Positions 1 through 14,200 of a stretch of 64,000 nt of DNA are shown piece after piece. Under the pieces are notes generated by a model. It was not told the origin of the DNA and did no database searches. It worked only from the letters and a program-made list of their open reading frames with translations. The position numbers and the translations under genes are program-made. Numbering within the stretch: the stretch's first letter is position 1; each line of letters begins with the position of its first letter. This stretch comes from Prosapia bicincta (taxonomy: Eukaryota > Arthropoda > Insecta > Hemiptera > Cercopidae), in the NCBI GenBank assembly GCA_036971475.1, contig JBAIZL010000008.1, forward strand, positions 27,031,982 through 27,095,981, read 5' to 3'.

Positions 1-337
1 AGATCCGCACAGTAGCTATAAATGTAGCAAAATAATATACATTAATATAAACTTACAGGTGAAATAGTTCGTGCAGTTTAACAAACTAAGGCGCGTCACT
101 GCACCTTAATACTTTAGCTGCCGGCCACAATAACGCGTTTTCATAGAAAATTGCCAAAATATTTCAAGCTCATTTTTAAATCATGTGTTCTTATACTTTG
201 TTCCCCTATCATATCTAAGTATGAATATACGTTTCTCATCATAATATTTATAAAAATACGTGTCTGACCAACTGGCCCAACATAGTGTTTTCCTACCGTA
301 AGTGAAACGTAAATGAACTCCTTAGTACCAATTTACC

Positions 338-1125
338 CGACATTGTTTTTGATTTAATTAAATTTTATTATCTGTGCAACACCGTTTTGATATTTTTTGT
401 GTTTGCAAGATACAACAAAACCATAATTTCATGTCCCGGCTACCCAAATAATAAACTGACTGGTGATAAAAGTGTTTTTGCGCCTATCACTAAGACACGT
501 AAACGTGTCACATGTGATTGATTTGTGAGTTTATAAATATTTTGAATATAGAACTAAAGTGTAATATATTCTCTCTCTGATAAGTACTGCTACAGGTCCA
601 GTAAATACTATCCAAGATTCATATTAAGTAAAAGTTTTAACACCAAATAATTTACTTGTTAAGGAATTTACGTTATAATTTACTTCCTAGTAAGGATGAG
701 TTTATCTAACTGTATCAATGTTTGTACTTAACTTTCACAAAGTCCGTTTTTAAGGATTATTTTACAACTAAATATTTAGTCAATATTTCCGACTTACTTT
801 TAAGGTTTTGTGAAATTTTGAAAACAGTAGTGAAATTCATTACAATACGTTATAACAAATATGAGTGTCGGCCCGTAACTACGGACAAAAAGCTCTTAGA
901 ATAACATCATGTTTTTAATCCCGTCGGCGTTTATCTATCAAACAAAAACCATCGTAAATACATCTATAAGTAGTGTGAAGCTTGTTGTTAAATACTGTGC
1001 CTTAATTTTTCCAAAAGTAGCAACACCAGCTGAGTAGTACTAATAAACATAAAGCGTTAAGAGGCCCGACGGTATTCGGTTCAGGGTACTGGCCGTCACG
1101 TCGATTCGATGACGGTTAACAGAAA
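338..1125 (+). repeat. Dispersed repeat R1, copy A
   Basis: An inverted second copy lies at about 16540-17635. Matching blocks include CATGTGATTGATTTGTGAGT (near 510), CAAAAACCATCGTAAA (near 940), TAAGTAGTGTGAAGCTTGTT (near 968) and a GC-richer block near 1062-1084. No protein is encoded. Both copies carry repeated GGCCCGACATTG-like words near their ends. It is probably a non-coding transposon or retrotransposon UTR; the class is unresolved. Confidence 0.7.
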
Positions 1126-1154
1126 CTGACGGTGGAAAACCCCATAATATATCA

Positions 1155-1690
1155 AATATGAAAAAGCACTTAAACAACATTCATTTTACCCAAAATTATC
1201 AACAAAAAAGATCTATACTTGAAGAAACTTTATCCTCAGACACAGGACCTACAAGTGATAGTCGGTTAAAAAACAACTGGGATTGAGTAATAAATACAAA
1301 ATAGGCCTGAATCAGTTGCACTTGTTCCAGACACCTACAGAAAAAAAGGTCCCACCACATGTGGAGAAGGTATGCCCCACTAATCCAGAATGTTGAGGAA
1401 GAAGGTACCCCAGGGGAATTGACAGTAGAAGAAGAAGTAAACAATTATCTAGGGGAACCATTAGCCGGTCCAGATTGTGATGTTGGGAAGTATTTGGCAG
1501 TACAAAGTGCCAAATACCCTCATTTAAATGCAGTGGCAATAAAATACCTGTCTGCCCACTCGCGACAGTGTTTTCTGAAAAACCTTTCTCAACTTCAGGA
1601 GCTATATGTGACTAGCGATGAAACTAGCTTGACCCACAACGTGTTCAAATGCTTGTGTTTTTGAACAGAAATGTACATTACCTGCCAGAC
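1155..1690 (+). pseudogene. hAT transposase C-terminal remnant
   Basis: The open stretch 1359-1664 reads VEEEVNNYLGEPL and KYPHLNAVAIKYL, the hAT dimerisation region. After a frameshift near 1555 another frame continues with FSEKPFSTSGAICD and LDPQRVQMLVFLNRN, resembling the conserved ERLFSTAG...LLFLK end of hAT transposases, now with in-frame stops. The 5' part of the element is absent or lies outside the window. Inactive. Confidence 0.75.
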
Positions 1691-2019
1691 TTTTAAATAT
1701 TAAAAACTATCCTATTTTTATTAATTTTTTACTTTTTATGTTGTTTGTTTGTTTTTAATTTTTGTTTTGTTTGGGAGACAATGTAAATAGGCTTAGGAAT
1801 TTTTTCAAACATCATAAAATAAGTAAAGTTCACATTTTTAACTTTAAAATAAGTCATTACTTTAATCTGATATGTTTTTATGTTTAAAAAAATTCCTATT
1901 GATAAATCAAGGTTGAAGGTTTTGTGTAGCCTATTACATTAAAACAGAACTTTTAAAAGGTTTTGCCATATGACCGAGATGTTAACTAAATTAATTATTA
2001 GAGAACTAGAATGTAAGCA

Positions 2020-2112
2020 AATATAACTTGAAAGAATCGAGAATCGACTAAAGAATCGAGAATCGAACGGAAAATTTTAGAATCGAAAATTTTAGGAATC
2101 GGCTCATCCCTA
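2020..2112 (+). mobile_element. Probable 3' end of the hAT element
   Basis: Several copies of GAATCGA-type words (about 2034-2070) precede GAATCGGCTCATCCCTA, which resembles a hAT terminal repeat (TAGGGATGAGCC in reverse). It lies 0.4 kb downstream of the hAT coding remnant. No matching left terminus was found. Confidence 0.5.
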
Positions 2113-2543
2113 TAGATTAAGAATATTTATGTTCTAAACCATTACAAAAAATCAAGTTTTATGAATTTTGTTTATCCTTGTTGTTTTCTGATAGATTTAT
2201 GTATACTGAATAAAAACATGTATGTATACTTTAGATGTACAAAAAGATGTATGTTTTATAACATGATTTATTTTCAAAGGGATCCCTAAATTGCAATTAT
2301 TATTTCAAAAGCTAACACTGAATAAGCAACAAACTCTCAATCTTTGGAATGATTCAATACACTGACAAAGCAATCAGCAGATCTTTGTTCATTGATTTAA
2401 GAACGGTCACATGTTTCTAAACTTCAAAAATAAATCTCATATGTTTATTGCTCCTTCTTTCTAAAAATATTCCCCAAAATATGAAATAAAAGTGACAAAA
2501 TGCTATTCACAAGATAACGCTCGGAAAATTCAGTATAAGTTTT

Positions 2544-2725
2544 GTTACCATTGCACTTTTCACATGTATTTCTATCATTGATAGTTTTTACTGTACTAAG
2601 CTTGTTGAGATAGCCTATAAACTTATGTTAGAGGGTTACCATTGCACTTTTCACATGTATTTCTATCATTGATAGTTTTTACTGTACTAAGCTTGTTGAG
2701 ATAGCCTATAAACTTATGTTACAGG
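2544..2725. repeat. Two-copy tandem duplication, 91-bp unit
   Basis: Units 2544-2634 and 2635-2725 start with GTTACCATTGCACTTTTCAC and are almost identical, so the duplication is recent. No coding potential. Confidence 0.9.
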
Positions 2726-2948
2726 GTTATAAATGTCAAATAGTTTTCTAAGGAAAAAAGACAAATACAAAGCCAAAACCTTCTACAATGAGATGAAATA
2801 AAAAAAGGAGAAAAATAATAAAATAAATACTATAAATTCAACTACAGTTATAAGCTCAAGCCATATTCTCTAAAGTGATAAAGTATATTCAAATTTTAAA
2901 CTGGACTTTTGTCTTATGAGATGATAAGATGCAAAACATTTTAAGTTT

Positions 2949-2949
<1 letters not shown>

Positions 2950-3021
<72 letters not shown>
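2950..3021. repeat. (TG)n microsatellite
   Basis: About 36 uninterrupted TG units, followed by an imperfect GAGTGTGTG extension. Confidence 0.98.
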
Positions 3022-3024
<3 letters not shown>

Positions 3025-3146
3025 TGTGTGTAAAACAGAGTGTGTCAGAGTAAACAAATATGTCTGTATTATTTTTAAATGCAACTTATTATCTAATTCT
3101 AGAATTTAAATTATTGTAAAGCCTTAATAAATATTTTTGTCTTCAA

Positions 3147-3731
3147 CACTTTGAGGACTCACAATGAGCTACGCCCGTCGCACAGATAATTATGTTGCGG
3201 ACCCACAACAGGCATAGCCCTAGGTTAGGTTTACAGGTATTTAAATGAATTAATGAGGGCTCTGATCAGAAAAAAATATTGGCTATCCTAGTACACATTT
3301 GTGTCGCTAGATAGTAGATGTCCTTCATGTGATGTTGATTAGTGCATTCCAGAATGTTTTGAAATATTCCACAAAAAAGCAAATTATTTGTAAATATTTT
3401 TTTTCATAAACAGTTTTTATAGACATTTAGTTAGTCTTATTGAAATAAATATTTTATAATTTGTTATAATAAGAATACAATATTATGATTCAAGAATTAG
3501 TGTTGGTGAAAAAAGGTGTCTATTAAATTTTTTCTTCACAAAAAACATAGTTTTTGAAATTATAATTAGAAATAAGATTTTAAGTATATATAAATGTTTA
3601 GATAAAAGTAAAATTGGTGAAAGGATTCTTTCTGCTATTACTGTAGCTGTGGCATTGTATTTTTAAAAACTTTTAGAAACCTTCTGGCATCCAGGCAAAA
3701 ATCACATTTATAAGTCATAGTCCTCAAAGTG
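3147..3731. mobile_element. piggyBac-type miniature element (585 bp)
   Basis: Inverted ends CACTTTGAGGACTC and AGTCCTCAAAGTG are flanked on the right by TTAA (3732-3735) and on the left by TCAA, a one-base change from TTAA. There is no coding frame. TTAA target use and terminal inverted repeats point to a non-autonomous piggyBac-superfamily element. Confidence 0.75.
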
Positions 3732-4319
3732 TTAAATACAAAACAAGATAAATTAAAAATATTTCTGAAGAATTAATTTTTTTTTTATTCTTCAGAAATA
3801 TATTTTTTTTTAATGTTTTTGTAAAGAGCAGACTTGGAAGATAACTAATCCTAGCTCGAGGTCATAAAAGAATTCATGACAAAAATAATGGCATTTAAAG
3901 AGAACTCGTGGCAGATACATAACGTACAAAATGAATAATACAGATGACAATTTTTTTTGACAAAAAAATTCTATATTCTTGTCCGGAGTAAAGTTGCCTT
4001 TATATCTATAAAGAACACTTTGTAATTTCTTATTTTATAAACAGTTCTTCAAATTTTGAGAATTGATTTTAAGGATCATTTGGGAGTGATATGCATATTG
4101 TAATGATGAAGATACTTATTTAAGGCAATAACATATTAATGATAATATTTCAATGTATCACGATTATTATTCAGAATCTATGTATCGAAAGCCACTCCAT
4201 ACAATATTTGAAAGAAATAATAAAATTCTGAACTAAAATAAAAATTGAAAATATATTCTGACTTTGGTGTAAATGCGTGTGCAGAGGTTGATTATAGAGA
4301 TTCACATCTTTCCAAAGTA

Positions 4320-4969
4320 CAGTAGAGTCTCGATAATTTGAGGCGAATGGGACCCAGACCCCTTCGGTTTACCGAAAACCCAGATTACACCGAAAAAGTT
4401 CCTGAATATTAGAAAAAATAAGACTTCTAATGAACTCTAATACAGTAAAACCCCTCATGTCTAAATCAATGTGGCAACATCCCGAACCGGATTTATTAAT
4501 AGCTAGAATAAAGACAAGTTCAGCTAATCATGAATGTCCTCATTGTTTTATTGATTTGTTTGCTTCAAGAGTGTTTATTTTCTGATATGTCATGCATAAG
4601 ACTAGACATTTGTGCAGTGATATTTGTCAACTGTCAAAACTTACAGCATAAATAAAGAAAGTTATTTATGACCTATTGACCTTTTGTCAACTGATGTGAT
4701 CATGAGCTATAGCATAACAACAAAAACAGAATGGCGAGGAAGAAAAATACCATATTAATATAAACCTTGGAAGCCCGACTCATTTCCTTTGCATGACGTA
4801 TTGATATAAATATTTCTTGAGCGCCCGATTAATTATCTTCATGGCTATAAACATTTCTCGGACGCCCAACTCATTTCCTTTCAAATAGATAAAAAAGGCT
4901 CAAATAGAAATAGGCTCGAATTATACGGAAGCTCAAAATATCGAGACTCAGATTTTCAAGACTCTACTG
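4320..4969. mobile_element. Tigger/pogo-type non-autonomous element (650 bp)
   Basis: Starts CAGTAGAGTCTCGATAATTT and ends AAGACTCTACTG, with TA on both sides (4318-4319 and 4970-4971). A nearby internal repeat (ATCGAGACTC) echoes the terminus. No open frame. TA duplication and CAG ends fit the pogo/Tigger group. Confidence 0.75.
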
Positions 4970-5466
4970 TACATATTATATTAGTAGAAGTGCATATTCT
5001 CCAAACAAATGAAATATAATAATTTATCTCTTATACTGTTAGCTTCATTTTTCAATTAAAGATTTAGATTTTTTAAAAAAAGAGATTAGAAGTATCATAA
5101 AAATAAATAGATCCATAATATGTTTATTACACTCTAAAGATACCTTAAAATAATGACTTGGGAAGAGCAATAAAATTTAAAAAATTCCAAGTAATATTTT
5201 AAAAAGGAAGCCTTTAGTAATAGTTTTTTGTTTTGAAAAATAGTTTTACTAAGCATTAATTAAAAAGGAAAGTTTTACATATAGAAAGAAAATATACCTT
5301 ATCCTTTCACAAATAAGGTAAAAGTGAAAGGGTAAAATCAAACCAACAATTTCTATAACGCCTAAGAGAAAATTTTAATTAATATTTATTTAATAACTTA
5401 TAAGATTAGTTATATAAAAGAATAAAAATATAAATAATCCACAACAGAAACATAAATTTTGTTCAA

Positions 5467-6499
5467 CACTTTCAGCACGGCGGCGATATTGGTGATCTCA
5501 TCAAATTACTGTCTGTTTTTTGTTAACTTCCACCTCTGACGGCAGTGGAACACTATGTGGGTTACTTAGCTTGTCATAGCATCTAATTATTGAGCCCGTT
5601 GTTTTCATCTCAATAATTTTATTTCTAACATATACATGTTTATTGGGTACATCAGAACAGTGTATTAGACACTAAAATATTGTTTTATTTATCATGTCAC
5701 AATTAAAAAAAGAAATACAAATGAAAAATTACTGTATGACAAATAATAAAACACAATAAAAAAGACAGAGAAAAAAAAGATAATTTACATACAAAACTAA
5801 AGACCCTACTACTAAAATAAACTACATACTAAAATAAGCACTCAACGTTTAACTCGGAATGTTTGTTTCTGTTTGTGCCATGTGTTTCACAAAGCTATAG
5901 AGATCGATAATGTAAACGGAGATATAGATAATACATATGTCACGTACAAGAGTAGCTGACATTTGTTTACTACAATCTTATGTTGACACATTAGGTTTTC
6001 GAGTGTCCAAGCATTTTGTCAATGACTCATATTTATAATAGTCTGTTCCCACCTCGAGTTGCTTCATTCACTCTAATAGGGCAGTTATTGTTTATTCTTG
6101 CATTAGTTCAGAAAGCTCAGTTAATTTTTATGATCGTTGTTTTTACCGGATATTTTGCCGCGTTAAGTGGTTTAACCTTAAAAAAACATTAAAATATAAA
6201 AGTTAAACCAAATTAAATCTGTTCATAAAACTCCCTGAAGCATCAAAAGTTAACTAGGGATGGTCGGAATTAAAATCTATTCAGGCACAATGTTTTCCAA
6301 TCTCTTCTAAAGCACTGACGTAAAAATCAAACCTTTATACAAACACGTATCGACACTAGAGAAGTTTCAATTAGCCTGGGAGTGAGCGTGCCGGTGAGCT
6401 CCCTGTCTCTAAGAAAATAATCTGGGAGCACACAGGCATGCTCTCTGTGCCTCGTAAGGGAACCCAGAGCATGCCAGTACGCTAGCCGTGCTGAACGTG
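5467..6499. mobile_element. piggyBac-type miniature element family M1, copy 1
   Basis: Runs from CACTTTCAGCACGGCGG to CCGTGCTGAACGTG. The right flank is TTAA; the left flank is a mutated TCAA. A second copy in the same orientation lies at 62224-63272 and matches along its length. The right subterminal ~130 bp is GC-rich and contains repeated hairpin-prone GTGCCGG/CATGC words, in contrast to the AT-rich body. No protein is encoded. Confidence 0.85.
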
Positions 6500-8084
6500 T
6501 TAAACAAAGTAATCAATTTTTAAATGAAGTGGTCGGTTTAACTCGTTGATGATTAAATTATCCAGGATCTAGCGGCACATAAGTGGTCAAGGCAACTGAA
6601 TTAAGTTGTATTAATTTATTATTTTTTTATTTAATTATTTGTAATCATTATTGAAAAAAATAGTTATGAAATAAATTGTATAAAATAATACATAATATGT
6701 AAAAAAAAATAAACAAATGCTACTCATGGTTTAAAGCTTAGTTGGTTCTTCTAACATTCCTACAACCAATTAATCACTTCATATTTGTAAAAAAAAACTA
6801 AAATGATTCCAAACAAAATTTCACACAAATTAACAATTTATTTTTTAAATAACAATATGGAAAAACAACAGTAGAAATTTAGAGCCTAGATCTAGTACCA
6901 CTGTGCTCACAGACTTTAGTTTTAAAACAATGAACAAAAAATAAAATTATTACATTTTTTATTTATGGCCATGATTTTTAAATCTTATGAAAATTATTTA
7001 TCTTAGCAAGACTCAGTAAGAACAAAAAAAAGAAAGCAAGAAAAGCAGAAGGTGTCAAAACGCTTCATATCATCACTAGATCAAGATCCTTAAATTGAAA
7101 AGTATAGAAATATTTCGATATATCCATGGAATATATTTACTTTATAATTTTTAAAGGTATATTTATTTCAGGTCTTTGTCAGTTCAATTCTATTTTTAAA
7201 TCAAAATAATTTTTATTTTAAAATTTAATTTGCTTTTAAAATCTTGAAAACACTAAATATTTATTAATTCATTTGGAAAAATATATTTCAGTAAAGTCAT
7301 TGGATGGGTATACAATAAACTTCATTATTATGATTTATATAAAATTATAACACAAAATTTAAGTTTTTTTGTTATTCAATAATTTTGAAAAGATGTTATT
7401 GTAATTAAGTAATCCAGATTTATAGATCAGCCAGATGGATAAAAAAAAGAATTTAATTTCATGTTGTCTTACTGATAATTGTTTGATTTTTGTTTATCAG
7501 ATGTGTAACATTAACTTATACCTATACACATGATAGCTATTTTACTGCAACTGAGTGCTTTAATTTATTTATTAAGACCTTTAATATTTCCTTGGTTATT
7601 TAGCAACTAAAATTTCATTTCGAATTATTTTACATAAAGCATAAAATTTCTTTCATTGTGTAATTATATTGGCTTGAACTTTACTGCAATCTTAAGTAGA
7701 TTTTTCGCATGATAATTCTTTTACTTCTTTGTCAGAAACTTACACTTTAAAATTAAACTATTTCATATTGCACTTAATATTGCATTGTAATATTACAAGC
7801 CCCCAATTTCTCCCATAAAAGACTATAAATACTCATTTATTAAGCACACATATTTAAATAAGGAAATTTTGTTTTAAAACCGATTATTTTATTTGTAAAC
7901 AAATGTATTAAAAGATTTTAACATTAATATCTATTGCAATATTCACAGTAGACAAATTTAACAAAAAATTTATTTAAAAAAAAATTCAGTCGACACAGAA
8001 TAGTTGAGTCATTTTGAAAAAATAGTATATTGGATTAAATTAATCAAACGTCTTCCTTCTTCTAGGAATGAACAGACAACTCAC
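6500..8084. other. AT-rich stretch without recognisable features
   Basis: No gene, repeat or transposon end was recognised here. It lies on the 3' side of DENND1 exon 9 and is probably intron or, if the short isoform exists, 3' UTR. Confidence 0.4.
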
Positions 8085-8261
8085 CCTGCTCTTCACACTT
8101 TTAAAGAAGGCTGAACCTTCTTTTTTCATTGTGTATGTCCATTCTTTATACTGCTGCTTTAATCTGGAACTAGTTTTGTCAGAATAATTGCAGGCTTCCA
8201 TTTCAAATTCATCTGAGAATCCGAGTCCAGCATTCAACATGTCTAACCTCTCTTCTATAAA
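8085..8261 (-). CDS. DENND1: DENND1 coding exon 9 (end of d-DENN)
   Basis: 177 nt, phase 0, acceptor TTTATAG, donor GTGAGT. It encodes FIEERLDMLNAGLGFSDEFE and ends with a Lys/Ser-rich helix, SAFFKSVKSR, as in the family (FIDGRLDLLNSGEGFSDVFE). If the donor is not used, translation runs on for 14 residues (VSCLFIPRRRKTFD) to a stop near 8040, so a short isoform is possible. No following exon was recognised in bases 1-8040. Confidence 0.92.
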
Positions 8262-11200
8262 CTATAAATGACACTGATTACAATAATACACTTCTACTGT
8301 GACTCACATTATTTATACTAATTTTGATAAAAGTTTTAAACTTTCATTGTTAAATCAGTCAATTGTTTTGTTTATATCAATGATTTTTTTCTGTTAAGTT
8401 TATTTAATGAAAACCAAAACCATCTAATTACTTCTAATGCATCTATTAATATGTAACCTTCATTACATTTTTTAAAAAAGAAGAGAAAACTGTGGTTTGA
8501 TATATTACAGACATTTTAGCAATTAACTATATACAGTGGGATTGAACTTTACAACAAATAAGTCATTTTCAAATTATCTCTTTAAAAATATTAAACTAAG
8601 CGTAAATGCTAAATTAAATTAATTTTGTGAGTCCTACTAACTGTTGTATACATATTCCTTTTCCACTTTTACTATTTATTATGTTTAACGCAGTTTTCGA
8701 ATTACATCTCACTTATTCAGCACCATTTTACATTTCCAAAACCCTTTAATTTTTTTTATAGAAAACAAATGATTTTGTATGCTTAAGTTCGTTATAATCA
8801 TTTTTCACACGGAAACATTACATATATGTTTTTTTGATATCTTAATGCATCTTGGATTGAAGTGAAATATCTTTAAAGCATAAATAAGCTCTCATATGAT
8901 ACTGTTATAAATATTGTATGTGGCAATATTGTACATAATAAGCTCTCATGTGTAGTAATATTGTAATGAGTATTATTCAATATGGCAAATTATTTGTAAT
9001 ACAAACTTAACTGCATTACAGGAAGCCAGAATACTTTTTAGTTGCTTCATAATAATTTTTGCTGGGAAAAACCAGTTTAAAGAATTAGGATCTTATCTCT
9101 TCGAAAAATAATTATTATAAAACTTTGAATAATTTCATAACCTTATATAAAATTGCAAAGAATTGCCGTCATACACGCCTTTATGTTTTGCAAACTTTGT
9201 GTAATAAATTTAGTACTATAAATTAGTACTAGATATTTTGAATTAATCACAACAAAAAACAAAAAAAAATAAATTACCTGCTGGAATATTTGAAGTTCTA
9301 ACATTTTTCTAAGAAATGGTTGCATAGACGGAGGTCTTGATTCAACAAAAGCATCTTGATTAAACGTAATCTTTTCCCCTTGGTGAAATCGCAATGCATC
9401 TCTGTATCCCCCTATAAGCTGAACTAGTGCTCGAAGGAATGACCTAGACACTCCATCTCCTAAGAAAACCGCTCTAGTGCGAAGTTGAATTCTCAAGTTT
9501 CTTACCTATACAAATAACAATACAAAACATAAATCATAACATATTTTAATAAGAAACTTAAATATAAAAAGCTAAGAATAAGAATTAATATTTGTATATG
9601 GTAAGAATTATTCATACTTATAAATATATTTTATTGACTTATAAATTTCAGGAAACCTATCTACGATTATGTAATTCTCAGATTGAGTCCAAAATTTTAA
9701 ACTTTATGTTTCACATATGACAAGGATTATCATTTGGCAAAAGAATTTTGAAGCTACTCCTTCTTTTAATCCTAGAGAATGGGACTCCCCTTGCATAAAG
9801 ACGAAGGTTGTTATAACTTGATACCAACATAATCAAAAGTTTGCCTTTGTGACTTATGGATTGACATGGCAAATGGCGGTCTAACTGGGAATTGATGTAT
9901 TAGCCAACTCCATCCAAGTTAACTCTTGTTTGAGTCCAATGTAATTCTGGGAGTATGAACTTCTTAAAAATTTTCAAAAACTTTATAACGATTTTTTCAG
10001 AAAATTGTCACTTAGCCTATTGGATTGCTGAGGTTAACCCTAGAGTGAACGGGCAAATAAAAGTTACATAAGTAGACGGGCTGGGTCTCACAGACCCAAA
10101 ACGTAAAAACTCAGTAAAAACTTTCTAACAATTGTAATTGAGTCAAACATATTTTTATACTAATTCTAGGAATGTTTTCAGTATTTCAACACTAAATTCA
10201 CAAAATTATATTGCTAAAAAAAATTCATAACTATTTATTTACTTATTTAAACATTTTACTCAAAAGAATTGCAATAATTTTATCAAAGTTACACTAAGAA
10301 GCTAAAAGTTGAACAAAAATACTGTGGTTGTTTTACACGCACTATTTAAGAGTAGTTCTAACATTAAAACAATAACAATTACTTAAAATTGAAAAAAACA
10401 AGTTTCTATAGAGTTCCACAATTTTACTTTTTCCAGCATTGGCTACACAACATTTCAGCGTGGCCTAGACATAACCAAACTTTACACTCTTTACAAAAGT
10501 ACTTTGTTTTGTTGTCTTTACACAAGGAACATCTACCACGCTTACGGTAAGTTTTTTTTTGCCATTTTGTCTTTTTATCTTTACCAAAGAAATAATTTTG
10601 GGCTCTAGGTATACCTGCTGGTGTTGAACTTGAGTCACCCAGAACCTTCAGGTATGTGTAGGTCATCACATTCCTCACTGAATTATCTCACATAACCAAC
10701 TGAATTATTCTCAAGTTCATCATTGTCTACTAGTTCAATATCACTATTTGTGTCATGATCACTTACAATTGAAAGTCAGGGACTGCGTCTGAGTCACTTA
10801 CTTCACTTTCAGATAATTCCTCTAATAAAATAAGCTAAATTTCACTCGGTGTTTCCACTCTTCTGCTACTCATAATGATAAAAAAAAGCACTACACTATA
10901 CACTTCTTGAAACACGTTAATACACTAACAGACGTTAAGTAAATAACAAAAAAGTAACATAAAACAATAATTGGTGAGTATTGAAAAAAAGTCACTCAAG
11001 TGAACGGGCCGGGTCCAACTGACCCACACTATACTTTATCTCGTGACAAATGATGACTAAGAGTCAAGTTCTCAAAAACAATGACACTATCACTATCTGT
11101 GGACTATTTTGGGAAGGTACAGAGGAAACCAGCTATCTACAATACAACTGACTTTATAAATAACCTAATATACAAACGCTTGGGTCTCACAGACCCAGCC

Positions 11201-14200
11201 CGTTCACTGTAGGGTTAAAAATCCCCTATATACCAACTTTAGTAAAAATAATTAGAGTAGTTTCCAATGTTTAAAAATTTTCAAAAACTTGATAATGATT
11301 TTTCAGAAAAATGTCACTTAGTCGATTGGACTACTGAGATTTTCCCTCAAGATACCAATTTGTATGAAGATCTTTAGAGTAGCTTTAGATGTTTCAAGCG
11401 TTTTGAAGACTTGATGATAATGATTTTTCAGCAAATTTTCACTTAGACCTTTAAAGGAATTTTACTAATCCTAACAAAAAAGGAAAAAATAAGACCGAAC
11501 CTCAATTTTTTTTATGTATAAAAATCATAATCTTACTATAAAAGGGAATATAAAATAGAATTTAAAATAGGACCTCTATCAGTAATGAAATCCCAGGATC
11601 ATATTTATTCAACAATTTATTGATCCTAACATCCATAATTAATTTGACATTATTAACATCTAGATTATGAGTAGTCTCTAAAATATGAACAGCAATACTT
11701 GACTTATCTAATCTTTTGTATTTCATATCTCTGGGCTATTTAATCTCGTTTCTAGTCTGTCCAATATACTTTTAGTCAATCATTACAATTGACTTTGTAA
11801 ATTCCTGATTTATATAATGTTTCTATATTATCTTTCATGTTCCCTAATAAATTTTTAAAGGTGTTAAGATTTTTATATGCAACTTTTAGCTTAACATTCC
11901 TAAAAATTCATCCAGCCCTTTAAGTAAAACTTTACAAAAATGTAAAGTATTAAAATGGCTTTTGTCCTTATTATCCAAAGGTAGTTTTGTTAATTTTTTT
12001 CTCAACCTCTTATTCTTTTGCTTCCTAGAAATATTATCAATAATTTAGGATCATAATAATTAAAATTTGTTTTACTCTTAATTCAGTATAATTCAATTTC
12101 AGAACGTTTATTTTTTCACTTGAGTATGTTAATTAATCTATTTACTAAAGTGTTAAAAGTTGCAAAATTGTGTTGGTTGCAGTGATTTCAATCTTTTGGA
12201 ATAAATCTATCATTAGATGTTGGTTTTCTATAAATATCAAATTTTATTGTATCCATATATTTAATACAAAAAAAACATCAAGAAACGATAAACGTATTAT
12301 TTTTTCAATATCATGAGTAAATTTGATAATAGGATTTAATCGGAACTATTTAAAATTTCTTGATATTAAACACAGAAAAATATCGTCCGTGTATCTAATC
12401 CAAGCACAGAAAGATATTAGAAAAATAATTAAATTTCTCTTACAATCCTTGTCCAAATAAACTAATAAAAAGTTTTTCTATTTTCTACAAAAAATTAAAT
12501 ACTGTTCCCTATTGCTGTACCATCTTTTTTTTCCTAAAAATTATTAATAAATTGAAAATTATTATTACTCATACAATAGATAGTTAATTTAAAATGCTGG
12601 TCAGCCTTTTCTTTTATGACAATTTTATACCAAAAATTGTCTAAACTAATCTATTAATAAATTGTTGAACAGTTTTGAAACTTTACATACAGTAGCCACC
12701 ACATAGTGTGATTATACTTAATATTATGATTTGGTTATTATTATCATTTCACTTAAAGACAGACATCGAGTCGTAAAGATACATTGTAATAGAGTCAGTT
12801 ATCATCATTTCTTCGCAAATTCTGAAAAATCAGTTAAGGGATATGGTGACTGACATCTTGTCCATCAGTCTTGTTATTGACATTATCGATGTGATTCATT
12901 ATCTATTAGTCATTCATATCCTGTTTGACTTTACTCAAACATGTCTTGTAGGTTTAATTTAATGTACAAGTAAGTTTGTCCATCTAGTTGTTCGTATGCC
13001 ATTTGTTCCAGCAAACAACTGCACAGTACTGTGCCATTTATTTCTTTATTTTCTTATACGTTTACAATTTCAGGGTGATTTTATGTAATTTAATTTTGGA
13101 AGATCTTTTTTCATTCCTTTTGTGAGGTTTGATGTCACTTGAAGTTTCAAAGTGTAGCAACATGTCCGAATTTCAAAAGAAACAACATGAATTAAATGTT
13201 AAGAAAAACTTTCTAGACATTCTAGATCAATGCAGTATATTAGCAAAAACGAGTCAAAGAAATGCTGCTTCTCAACTTGACGTTTTGCAACTTCTCGTAT
13301 GTAAAATTTTGAAAAACAAAGACTACATCTTGCCGTTATCAAAGTGTAGTGAAAGTGTTGACAGCAAAAGAAATCGTTCCGGGAAGGATCCACAAGTGGA
13401 ATCAGGTTTGAAATCATAGTTTAAAAATATATGCAAAAAAGATGCTAGAGGATTTTGCAAAAAAAATTATAAATATGAACAATTTATCAATAATATTTTA
13501 CTGGAAGATTACAATCTCATATTGAGGAATTCTTTGTGAAATAGTAAATAAATCTGAAAGTGTATGATCAAAGTGTTTTTTGATGAAGTTGTATGTGCTA
13601 AAATTAAATGTTCTATGAAACTGTTTATGTAGACGATAATTTTTTTATCGCTAGATTCAATTGGTGTTTTAAAGATCTACAATAGAATATAATAACCTGA
13701 TATGGAGTAAACTCGCAAAATATTAAAATAAAAGACTTAGTTACAAAATTTTACTACAGTATATAAAACTGTATGGAGTTGCAAAATTTGGTAAGTAATC
13801 ACTTATGATTGCCAAGTACCTGAATTACATTGTAATTGTAGTGTTATAGAATTAAAATTACTTCTAAAATGAATGCTAGGCCTACATATCATTCATTAAA
13901 CACTTATGGCCGTAATACGGTGATTTCAATGGCGTACTTCTGTACATCGTGATTACACGGTCAATTATTGTTTTTGTTTGTATACTGTTATCAAATATGC
14001 TTCTTACAAATATGATTAAAAAATTAGCGTCAGCTCCTGTAGTAGTAAATATGATCCTGGGATTTCATTAAATTCTGATAGAGTCTCTATTCCAAATTCT
14101 ATTTTGTATTCACTTTTAAAATTAGATTACGATTTTTATAAAAAAAACATTTGGGGTTGGTCATGTTTTTGTCCTTTTTTACAAGAAATTAGTGTACAAT

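Noticed and set aside
2950..3021. TG tract as a telomeric or regulatory sequence
   Set aside because: A simple dinucleotide microsatellite explains it.
10038..11214. The cysteine-rich minus-strand protein as a host zinc-finger gene
   Set aside because: TTAA-flanked inverted ends and a matching second copy at 34818-34943 show that it is the C-terminus of a piggyBac transposase.
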